Assembly: GCA_023231065.1 (NCBI GenBank)
Contig: JALNWE010000051.1
Location: 1-21,135, forward strand
Length of the DNA: 21,135 bases
DNA from: Bacteroidales bacterium
Lineage (GTDB): Bacteria; Bacteroidota; Bacteroidia; Bacteroidales; FEN-979
Direction: 5' to 3'
The first letter of the stretch is position 1. Every line of letters begins with the position of its first letter. Below are positions 8,047 to 14,286 of the stretch, piece after piece. A model generated the notes under the pieces. That model had not been told where the DNA came from. It did not search any database and saw only the letters and a list, made by a program, of their open reading frames with translations. Both the position numbers and the translations under genes were made by a program.

Positions 8047-9354
8047 CTATTTTTCACGTTTATCGATAAATTTAATTGGTTTCCTTACCGAGGCGGGTAA
8101 TTGTAATCTGGCAATCTCTTCAGCAGGTTGAAATTTAATGGTTGGGGCAACTCGTAGTTTGGCGCGGAAGTGATCTTTGATATCTTTTTCCTTTTCCTCA
8201 CCCGATTTTTTACTTCCGATATGGATCAAGATCTCGTCGGTACCGATTTCATTGGTGGTGACTTCGACGACATAGTTCGCAACAAAATCGATGTTGTCAA
8301 GAATGTCATATAGAGCCGAAGGGAACAGCGTCGTTCCTTTATATTTGATCATCTGGTTTTTTCTCCCGACAACAGGCCCCAGGCGCATGGTATTCCGGCC
8401 GCATGGGCAGGGTTGGGTATCATGTTTGCAGACGTCCCCCGTTTTAAAGCGAAGCAGGGGCATCCCTTCGACTCCAAGGGTAGTGACGGTTACTTCGCCG
8501 AGTTCACCTTCATGAACCGGGTTGTCATTATCATCAAGAAATTCAACAATAATGAGTTCAGGGTGATGGTGACCACCTTTCCCTTCCTGGCATTCGGCAA
8601 AGGAAGTTCCCATTTCAGTTGAAGCATAGGTGGAAAAAAGTTTAATTGGCCATTTTTCCACGATTTTACTCCCTAACGTATTCAGGGACAAGTCAGTTTT
8701 TCGCAAGGGTTCGCCGATACAAACAGCCTTTTCAATGCTGCTTGACCGGTAATCAATGCCATGAAGTTCAGCATATTCAATAACTTTCAGTATAAAAGAA
8801 GGAACGGCAATGATGGCGTTTGGTTTAACCCGGTTAATCGTATCCCATTGCAGCTCAGGTATCCCGTTTCCAACACGGACAATACCTGCTCCCATCATAC
8901 GTATACCCAGAAAATAGGCAAGACCTGCCATAAACCGCCGGTCGATGGTGGTCATTAGCTGATAGACATCCGTGGGTGAACCATCCGAACAGGTAAAGGA
9001 AATGGCTTCGTTATAGGCCAGCCTGTCCAGATCATGGTTTGTCATGGCAAAAGTGACGGGATCGCCCAGCGTACCAGAGGTTGTGATGTAATCAATGATC
9101 TGTGAGGGGGGGACACATAGAAAATCCTTATTTCTCTCCTGAAGGTCTTTTTTTGTTGTTACAGGAATGTTGATAAGGTCACGGGTATTTTTTATCCGGC
9201 TTATATCAATTTTATTGGTGTGGAACTGATCACGATAAAATGGCGAATGATCGTTCAGATAGGCGAGGGCTTCCCGGAGACGCCGATCCTGATAGTCTGA
9301 AATTTCCGTTATGGAAGCATTTTCAATAGCAGGGAAAAAAGTTTTTTGAGTCAT
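8047..9354 (-). CDS. PaaK-like adenylate-forming ligase (phenylacetate-CoA ligase family)
   Basis: 435 aa, the usual length for PaaK-type acyl-activating enzymes. ATP-binding P-loop-like TTSGTLGDP (91-99), YASTEMG (243-249), adenylate-binding RFKTGD (302-307) and the hinge VGRKNQMIKYKG (329-340) are all present. A Cys/His cluster (C255, HHH 262-264, CPCGR 316-320) may bind structural zinc, as in this family. The enzyme activates a carboxylic acid, often aromatic, as acyl-AMP for transfer to CoA or to the phosphopantetheine of a carrier protein. With a stand-alone ACP four genes away, loading of that ACP is a reasonable inference. It begins 21 bp after the beta-barrel gene and probably shares its promoter at 10098-10129. 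Confidence 0.9.
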   Translation of the reverse strand: MTQKTFFPAIENASITEISDYQDRRLREALAYLNDHSPFYRDQFHTNKIDISRIKNTRDLINIPVTTKKDLQERNKDFLCVPPSQIIDYITTSGTLGDPVTFAMTNHDLDRLAYNEAISFTCSDGSPTDVYQLMTTIDRRFMAGLAYFLGIRMMGAGIVRVGNGIPELQWDTINRVKPNAIIAVPSFILKVIEYAELHGIDYRSSSIEKAVCIGEPLRKTDLSLNTLGSKIVEKWPIKLFSTYASTEMGTSFAECQEGKGGHHHPELIIVEFLDDNDNPVHEGELGEVTVTTLGVEGMPLLRFKTGDVCKHDTQPCPCGRNTMRLGPVVGRKNQMIKYKGTTLFPSALYDILDNIDFVANYVVEVTTNEIGTDEILIHIGSKKSGEEKEKDIKDHFRAKLRVAPTIKFQPAEEIARLQLPASVRKPIKFIDKREK

Positions 9355-9375
9355 TCTATTTTAAATTAGTTGCAA

Positions 9376-10065
9376 TCAGAATTTAACGCCGAATAAAATA
9401 CGAAAAGTATCGGCATTAATTGTTTGGTCAACTCGTTCTTTTTTCAAATTATCGTATGAAATAGATCCGAAATTATATTGAAAAGAGAGGACCATCACCC
9501 TATAGCGAAAGCCAAGGCTCAATTCCTGGTGGAAAAAATCCATCCCGTAATTTGAATACTGGGATGATGTATAATCGTCCCATTCGCCATAGTATACCGC
9601 AAAATTGGCATTGATCTTATAGGAAATATCAACCATAAGCCGGTCAATTGGGTTAATGGTAAAGAGGGGGCCTATTTTTTGTCCGAAATTGTAATAATAA
9701 TTCTTCCATCTGTTGGAGGTTTCTGATGAGGATGTAGTATTGAACCATACATTTAGAAATGTAATATCCATGCCGGCCCGGAGATGATTATTGGCAAAGG
9801 CAGGGCCAAAATAGATCAGATAACCCATATCGAGAGCCGCTCCGATTTGAGCTGGCTGGTATGGAAGATAAAGTGTGCTTTTATAGCTGGTAAGCGCTGG
9901 CGCTATTTGACCTTCAGCGTATGATCCGATCGGAATCACCGGTCCCAGTTTTAAATAGAAACCACTATTGATATAGTTATCCCGCTTCGTAGCGCCTGTT
10001 TGTGCTTTTACAGGATAAAGTCCTGAGAAAAGAAGGATTAACATTACTGTGATGACATTTTTCAT
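9376..10065 (-). CDS. Outer-membrane beta-barrel protein
   Basis: 229 aa from the ATG at 10065. The reading frame is open further upstream (to 10197), but only this start gives a clean signal peptide (MKNVITVMLILLFSG, cleavage near VKA-Q), and the promoter at 10098-10129 lies just in front of it. The mature protein is rich in alternating Tyr/Phe/Gly strands and ends in GVKF with a terminal Phe, the outer-membrane insertion signal. It resembles small Bacteroidota porin-like barrels (OmpW/PorT-like size) without a family I can name. Its place between the sulfotransferase and the ligase suggests a part in handling or surface display of the cluster's product, though this is only context. Confidence 0.82.
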   Translation of the reverse strand: MKNVITVMLILLFSGLYPVKAQTGATKRDNYINSGFYLKLGPVIPIGSYAEGQIAPALTSYKSTLYLPYQPAQIGAALDMGYLIYFGPAFANNHLRAGMDITFLNVWFNTTSSSETSNRWKNYYYNFGQKIGPLFTINPIDRLMVDISYKINANFAVYYGEWDDYTSSQYSNYGMDFFHQELSLGFRYRVMVLSFQYNFGSISYDNLKKERVDQTINADTFRILFGVKF

Positions 10066-10097
10066 GGTTTGAGGTTTTGGGTTATTACATGGATGAT

Positions 10098-10129
10098 CAA
10101 ATATAATAAAGTTTAACTTCAAAATCAAA
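10098..10129 (-). promoter_or_regulatory. Promoter of the beta-barrel/ligase unit
   Basis: The minus strand carries TTTG (10126-10129), a 20-bp spacer and TATATTTG (10098-10105), an almost ideal Bacteroidota promoter (TTTG-N19-21-TAnnTTTG). It leaves a leader of about 30 nt to the ATG at 10065. The spacer contains the short perfect dyad AAGTT-T-AACTT (10109-10119), a possible operator. Confidence 0.65.
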
Positions 10130-10145
10130 TTCATGGGAACGCCAA

Positions 10146-11228
10146 TCAATGGTATCCAAAATGTTCCATGTGGGTTTTCATTTTGGAATAAATCCATGCT
10201 GCATCCTGAGGGGAAAGGACAAATTCATTTTTATAGAAGTTCCGGGCCTCCTGATGATAATCATCGATATTTCTTTCAAATTCAGCGGTGAAATCAAGTC
10301 CCAGTTCCTTGTAAATACCTCTGATCGCCTTAACGGGATTTTTTTCGAGTTCATCGAATCTGACTTCAGCTCTTGAACCGGATGGAAGTGTTTGAAATTC
10401 ATTCCTGATCGTGGTCAGTAGCTTGTCCATCATGGTTGTGACTTCGGTGATGGAAGGCCGGCATGCGTTTTTATTTAAGGAATTTTGCTGTTGAAGGATA
10501 TCCCACATATGGATAGTGGAAGGTATTACCTCATAAGGATGACGATGAATATGAATAAATTTAGCTTCAGGGAATGACTTTATCAATAATGGAATCCGCA
10601 TGGAATTAAAAGGATTTTTCGAAACAATTCTTTTTTTACCTTTATAATTCAGCTTTTTATAAAATAATTGAAGTTGATCTATCCAATAATTTATCTGATC
10701 ATCTGTTGGAATAAATTTATCAGAACCGGATAAAAAGTAGGCTTGTGATTTAGGAAACACCAGGTCTTCCAATGGTGAGGCCCCAGTTGTCCGGTAAATG
10801 GCATATTCATCTTCCTGAGGTTCATCCATTCCAAGTCTGACCTTGTCCATTGGTCGATGTTCAGATACCAGATATTTAAAAATCGGGCGATAATAACGAT
10901 ATGAAGTCAGGAGGCTGTCAGGAACTGCCACCTGAAACAAGGTTGGTGCAATCAGGTTAGGGTCTTTACTGAGAAATTGATGCAATAATGTAGAGCCGGT
11001 CCTCCAATGTCCAATAATGAAAACCGGATTTTTCGGGACGGGGTACATTTCCAGTTTTCGAGCAAATTTTCTTTTCTCGACAAGTGCAAACAGGGAGGAC
11101 CAGCCTGAACTTTGGAGAAGGAACAGGAGCCTGAAGGTTGTCTTAGGGGTTAGTGAAACCGGGTTTCTGGAAAGAAGATGAAGAAGATTGTTGAGTTTTA
11201 TACCAGCTGTAAGGTAAGAATCTTTCAA
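10146..11228 (-). CDS. Sulfotransferase family protein
   Basis: 360 aa. The PAPS 5'-phosphosulfate loop is GHWRTGSTLLH (73-83), and the 3'-phosphate region is HIHRHPYEVIPS (226-237) preceded by VSKNPFNSM. These place it in the Sulfotransfer_3-type family, which moves sulfate from PAPS to hydroxyl or amino groups of small molecules, lipids or glycans. No signal peptide, so cytosolic. The start is TTG at 11228. No in-frame ATG exists upstream before a stop, and the first internal Met (61) would delete the helix region just before the P-loop that the family usually has. The gene starts 19 bp after the ACP stop and closes the BtrH-ACP-sulfotransferase unit, so sulfation of an ACP-derived product is likely. 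Confidence 0.9.
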   Translation of the reverse strand: MKDSYLTAGIKLNNLLHLLSRNPVSLTPKTTFRLLFLLQSSGWSSLFALVEKRKFARKLEMYPVPKNPVFIIGHWRTGSTLLHQFLSKDPNLIAPTLFQVAVPDSLLTSYRYYRPIFKYLVSEHRPMDKVRLGMDEPQEDEYAIYRTTGASPLEDLVFPKSQAYFLSGSDKFIPTDDQINYWIDQLQLFYKKLNYKGKKRIVSKNPFNSMRIPLLIKSFPEAKFIHIHRHPYEVIPSTIHMWDILQQQNSLNKNACRPSITEVTTMMDKLLTTIRNEFQTLPSGSRAEVRFDELEKNPVKAIRGIYKELGLDFTAEFERNIDDYHQEARNFYKNEFVLSPQDAAWIYSKMKTHMEHFGYH

Positions 11229-11247
11229 TGGATCATGAATTAAATAT

Positions 11248-11523
11248 TCAGATTTTCCTGTTATCAGTTATAAATTGAGCAATGGAATTTATCGAACGTA
11301 CGACTTCACGGGCAATATGCTGATCTGTAATCCTTAATCCATATTTACGCTGGATGGCCATAATAATCTCGATGGCATCTACAGAGTCGAGGGTCAGAGT
11401 ATTTTCCCCTCCAAAGAGTGGTTTTTCATCATCGATACTATTGATATCCACATCAGTTATGCTCAGGGTATTTATAATCAGTTTTTTGATTTCCAGTTTT
11501 AATTCTTCAGAGGGTGTTGTCAT
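11248..11523 (-). CDS. Acyl carrier protein
   Basis: 91 aa, a single carrier domain. The phosphopantetheine attachment site is Ser47 in TLDSVDAIEIIMAI, where the usual DSL is DSV. The preceding acidic loop and the following recognition helix with KYGLRI fit type II ACPs. It holds a covalently bound acyl chain as a thioester. The genome's housekeeping ACP would sit beside fabF, so this one is a dedicated cluster carrier. It is encoded 18 bp after the BtrH-type acyltransferase gene, a pairing that mirrors butirosin biosynthesis, where BtrH takes its acyl group from the carrier BtrI. A phosphopantetheinyl transferase is not in the window. Confidence 0.93.
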   Translation of the reverse strand: MTTPSEELKLEIKKLIINTLSITDVDINSIDDEKPLFGGENTLTLDSVDAIEIIMAIQRKYGLRITDQHIAREVVRSINSIAQFITDNRKI

Positions 11524-11541
11524 TTCGTGAAATTAATGTTT

Positions 11542-12549
11542 TCAGTTAATTGCCTTTGACAGGTTTTTAAAAAAATCTTCTTCGACATCGGCCCGGTCAT
11601 GGATCATATCGCCCAGCTGGCGGAGTTTTTCCTGTCCAAGGTCCCTGTTTTTACCGATACGCGCAGCAAATAAGGATATTTCGCGCCAGCCATCACCTAT
11701 GATCATCAGTTGTTGGGAAAGATCTTTCAGCTGAGGTTTATGGATTATTTCAGCAGCTTGTTGAAGAAAAGTGGCATATATAAAGCGGAAACCGGCGCCT
11801 CCGGTACCCTGGTCTTCAAGTAGGATGTTGATCTTCATGATCTCGTGTGATAGGTGCTCCGTATCCCTCGCAAATTCAGGCCATTCAACAACTTTTTTTG
11901 CAAACATACGAATCCCTTTAACACCAAGAAACGGAATCGGGATACTGAGCATATTAAAACAAGCTTTTTTGATCCCTTTTTTAATGGCAGATTCAAAATC
12001 AATGGTTTGAGGAATTGTTTTACAGTGGAACATGAATCCTTTTGGAGACATATTTCCGCCGGCAAAACGTCCTTTTTCCAAGGATCCGGTATCGAGCTGC
12101 ATAATTGTAGGGAAATACGCGTCGCTGATCACGTAATTATTTCCCTCTTTTCCAATGACGGTCATGAAATGAGCATTGATATGAACCCTTTCCCAGGAAG
12201 GGACGTAATCAAGATAGAAGAAGTCAACCTGACAAGCCGTCGGGATATTTTGCGGGATTATTTCATCCAGTTTAGCCATCCCTTTATCCGGTGAGTTGAA
12301 GGTATAGGTTGAAAACTTTACGCCAAGTCGTTTCTCGATATTTTTTCGCATTTGTCCGGGTTTGTTCCTCACAATGAAAGTCGGGAAAGAGAAGGCTTTC
12401 GTTTTATGGAAGTATCCGAAAAAGATACCGCTGGAAATGCCAAAGACAAGGGGTTCAGATATTTCAAGGCCGGCATAGTTCAGCAGGGACGTTAGGGTCC
12501 CGGATTCGCAATGGGCCGCCATTTTATGATTAAAATTGGGAATCGTCAT
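11542..12549 (-). CDS. BtrH-type acyltransferase (BtrH N-terminal domain, DUF4872-like C-terminus)
   Basis: 335 aa. The N-terminal domain starts with AAHCESGTLTSLL and has a papain-like layout. Candidate triad: Cys14, His127 (HINAHFMTVIG) and Asp143 (YVISDAYFP). This matches the BtrH N-terminal family. BtrH itself transfers an ACP-bound amino-acyl chain to the amine of an aminoglycoside. The C-terminal half (about 175-335) is helical, with a GTGGAGFRFIYATFLQQAAE segment and a WREISLFAARIG segment like DUF4872. The start abuts the HTH gene stop with zero spacing, and the ACP follows, so co-translation and partnership with that ACP are strongly suggested. The acceptor amine or alcohol is unknown. 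Confidence 0.88.
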   Translation of the reverse strand: MTIPNFNHKMAAHCESGTLTSLLNYAGLEISEPLVFGISSGIFFGYFHKTKAFSFPTFIVRNKPGQMRKNIEKRLGVKFSTYTFNSPDKGMAKLDEIIPQNIPTACQVDFFYLDYVPSWERVHINAHFMTVIGKEGNNYVISDAYFPTIMQLDTGSLEKGRFAGGNMSPKGFMFHCKTIPQTIDFESAIKKGIKKACFNMLSIPIPFLGVKGIRMFAKKVVEWPEFARDTEHLSHEIMKINILLEDQGTGGAGFRFIYATFLQQAAEIIHKPQLKDLSQQLMIIGDGWREISLFAARIGKNRDLGQEKLRQLGDMIHDRADVEEDFFKNLSKAIN

Positions 12550-13056
12550 TTATTTTCTTTCCTCGATTTTTGTCAGCACAACATAGGGATTTTGAGTAGC
12601 GGACTGGGTGACGGAAATATTTTTAGCTTTATTTTCAAGAATTACATTCGATTGAAATTCATCATTGGTAAAGATCAGGGTAACCTGTAAAAGGTTAGCG
12701 GCAGGGATGTTGAAGACGGAGGCATAGTGGTTCAGCTCATCAGCAGTTACCTTTCCAAAGCTGACCGGATCAAGGTGTTTTTTTATCCGCGATTGCCTGA
12801 TACCCGAACGGGCAGATAATTCCTGCAGGGTAAGATCTTCCATAACCATATAAAATCTGACCGGACTTATTTTGCCAGCGATCAATTGTCCCCTGAGTCC
12901 TGCTTCAAGGTTTTTTCTTTTATGCAGGAAGTCATTCATGAAATTGGCTGAAAGATAGGAGCCGGTTTGGATGGGGCCATATTGTCCATCTTCTTTTTCA
13001 ACATAAAGAATGATCTGTTGATCAGGATAATCAATAAACCCGTCTTTTTCTTTCAT
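12550..13056 (-). CDS. XRE-like helix-turn-helix protein, candidate cluster regulator
   Basis: 168 aa. Residues about 62-126 read as a Cro/XRE-type fold: TLQELSARSGIRQSRIKKHL (76-95) is a good HTH helix pair, followed by a LxxYASVFNIPAANLLQV segment that fits the last helices. The first 60 residues (with YPDQQIILYVEKEDGQYGP) and the last 40 are of unknown type, so it is longer than minimal XRE regulators. The gene is the first of a unit with BtrH, ACP and sulfotransferase. The near-consensus promoter 30-60 bp upstream has a dyad across its spacer, which suggests autoregulation. Alternatively the HTH may be a protein-protein module. DNA binding is inferred only. Confidence 0.72.
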   Translation of the reverse strand: MKEKDGFIDYPDQQIILYVEKEDGQYGPIQTGSYLSANFMNDFLHKRKNLEAGLRGQLIAGKISPVRFYMVMEDLTLQELSARSGIRQSRIKKHLDPVSFGKVTADELNHYASVFNIPAANLLQVTLIFTNDEFQSNVILENKAKNISVTQSATQNPYVVLTKIEERK

Positions 13057-13087
13057 GAGATGCGAAATAAGGATCTAATTTCTTTTG

Positions 13088-13118
13088 CAAAAATAGCAAT
13101 GCTGATCGTCATTGCAAA
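13088..13118 (-). promoter_or_regulatory. Promoter of the HTH-BtrH-ACP-sulfotransferase unit
   Basis: On the minus strand TTTG (13115-13118), exactly 19 bp, then TATTTTTG (13088-13095): a full match to TTTG-N19-TAnnTTTG. The leader to the ATG at 13056 is about 25 nt. It lies in the 90-bp gap after the methyltransferase gene, so this unit can be expressed independently of the upstream genes. Confidence 0.75.
13096..13115. promoter_or_regulatory. Candidate operator dyad in the promoter spacer
   Basis: GCAATG (13096-13101) and CATTGC (13110-13115) form perfect 6-bp arms around CT-GATC-GT, so 16 of 20 bases are palindromic. The dyad fills the spacer between the -7 and -33 elements, where a bound protein would block RNA polymerase. 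A second perfect palindrome, TTTTGCAAAA (13083-13092), overlaps the -7 element, and its half TTGCAAAA recurs at 13112-13119. The HTH protein encoded just downstream is the obvious candidate ligand. Confidence 0.5.
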
Positions 13119-13146
13119 ACCCAAAAAGGGGATGAGTAAAAATATA

Positions 13147-14283
13147 TTATGAGGATTGTGGGTTGTGGGAATAACCACATTGTTGCCCTTCGATCAGACA
13201 GATCGGGGAAATGGTTTTATAGATCCGGGCTGGGGTAAAACCTGCTTGTCCAAGAAGGTTTTCAAACTCACTTCGAGTTCGCTCCCTTCCGCCAGGCATG
13301 GTAGCTAACATCTGAATATCCAATAATTTTGACAATTCCTGGCGCTGGTCATCGTTCACGATCATTTCGATGATTAAAACATGGGCATGAGGAGGCATTA
13401 CCGAGTGTATGTTTTTTAGCAAATCGATGCATTGTGCATCATTCCAGTTATGGATGATATTTTTCAGGATATAAAGATCAGCGCCGGAAGGGATTTCTTT
13501 GAAAAAGTTCCCGGTTATGATGTTAACTCTGTCGCGTACCAGGTATTTTTCAAAAAGAGCAGGAGCCATTTGAACTGTTTCTTTCGTATCAAACAAGATC
13601 CCCCTGACTGAGGGATTTTCCCTGATGATGTTGGCTAACAGGAAGCCCTCTCCACCGCCAATATCCGCGATGGTCTTGTATTTTGAAAACCGGTATGCAT
13701 TCATAATTGGAGAGAGGCCAATGTCGGAGAGGTTGGACATGGAATGATCAAAAATCGCGGATTCTCCTGGATTATCTTTCAGGTAGTCATAAATTCCCTT
13801 GCCATACTTATCAGCAAAAGCATCATTCCCTGTTTTTACGGCATATTCCAGGTTACTCATCAGGTTCCAGTTAACTGGTCCCAGGTGGTGAAGAAGCATA
13901 TAACGTAATGATCCTGGCTCATCCAGTAATCCTCTGGCTAAATTGTTCAATGCAAATTTACCGTCGCTCTTCACTTTAAAGATACCTTCTGCGGATAATG
14001 CCCGCATGATACGATAAAGAGAAGGGGCATGGGACTGTGTTTGAACGGCTAACCCTTCAATGGACAAAGGCGCTTTTTTCAGGAGTTCCGCGATATTCAG
14101 TTTTGCAACCACATAAAGGGAAGGGAGCAGCCAGAAATGCTGAAATTGCTCGTAAAGCACCACGTTTCCGGGAAAGAGTTTTTTATTCATATCGAGTAAC
14201 ATATTCCGGAAAGCGTTCAGCCCTTTGACAAGCCAGACGGGAGGAAGATTTTGAACGGGAGGAGGATTATCCATAGTCATCAT
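13147..14283 (-). CDS. SAM-dependent O-methyltransferase (COMT-type, with dimerisation domain)
   Basis: 378 aa. A winged-helix dimerisation domain (about 45-125, with LNIAELLKKAPLSIEGLA and SLYRIMRALSAEGIF) precedes a Rossmann methyltransferase domain. SAM motif I is IADIGGGEGF (205-214), the acidic ribose-binding end is GILFD (228-232), and the active-site region LKNIIHNWND (273-282) has the His (278) expected as general base in plant-like and antibiotic O-methyltransferases. The family methylates phenolic or enolic hydroxyls (and sometimes amines) of small molecules. It starts 3 bp after the TonB-dependent receptor stop, so it is read from the same transcript. A substrate with an aromatic or enolic OH would fit the PaaK-like ligase in the cluster, but this is inference. 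Confidence 0.9.
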   Translation of the reverse strand: MMTMDNPPPVQNLPPVWLVKGLNAFRNMLLDMNKKLFPGNVVLYEQFQHFWLLPSLYVVAKLNIAELLKKAPLSIEGLAVQTQSHAPSLYRIMRALSAEGIFKVKSDGKFALNNLARGLLDEPGSLRYMLLHHLGPVNWNLMSNLEYAVKTGNDAFADKYGKGIYDYLKDNPGESAIFDHSMSNLSDIGLSPIMNAYRFSKYKTIADIGGGEGFLLANIIRENPSVRGILFDTKETVQMAPALFEKYLVRDRVNIITGNFFKEIPSGADLYILKNIIHNWNDAQCIDLLKNIHSVMPPHAHVLIIEMIVNDDQRQELSKLLDIQMLATMPGGRERTRSEFENLLGQAGFTPARIYKTISPICLIEGQQCGYSHNPQSS

Positions 14284-14286
14284 ATT

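Noticed and set aside
10066..10197. Upstream extension of the beta-barrel ORF
   Set aside because: It would overlap the sulfotransferase gene and cover a strong promoter, and the signal peptide begins at 10065.
11854..12294. 146-aa plus-strand ORF
   Set aside because: It lies inside the BtrH-type gene on the other strand and has no domain features.
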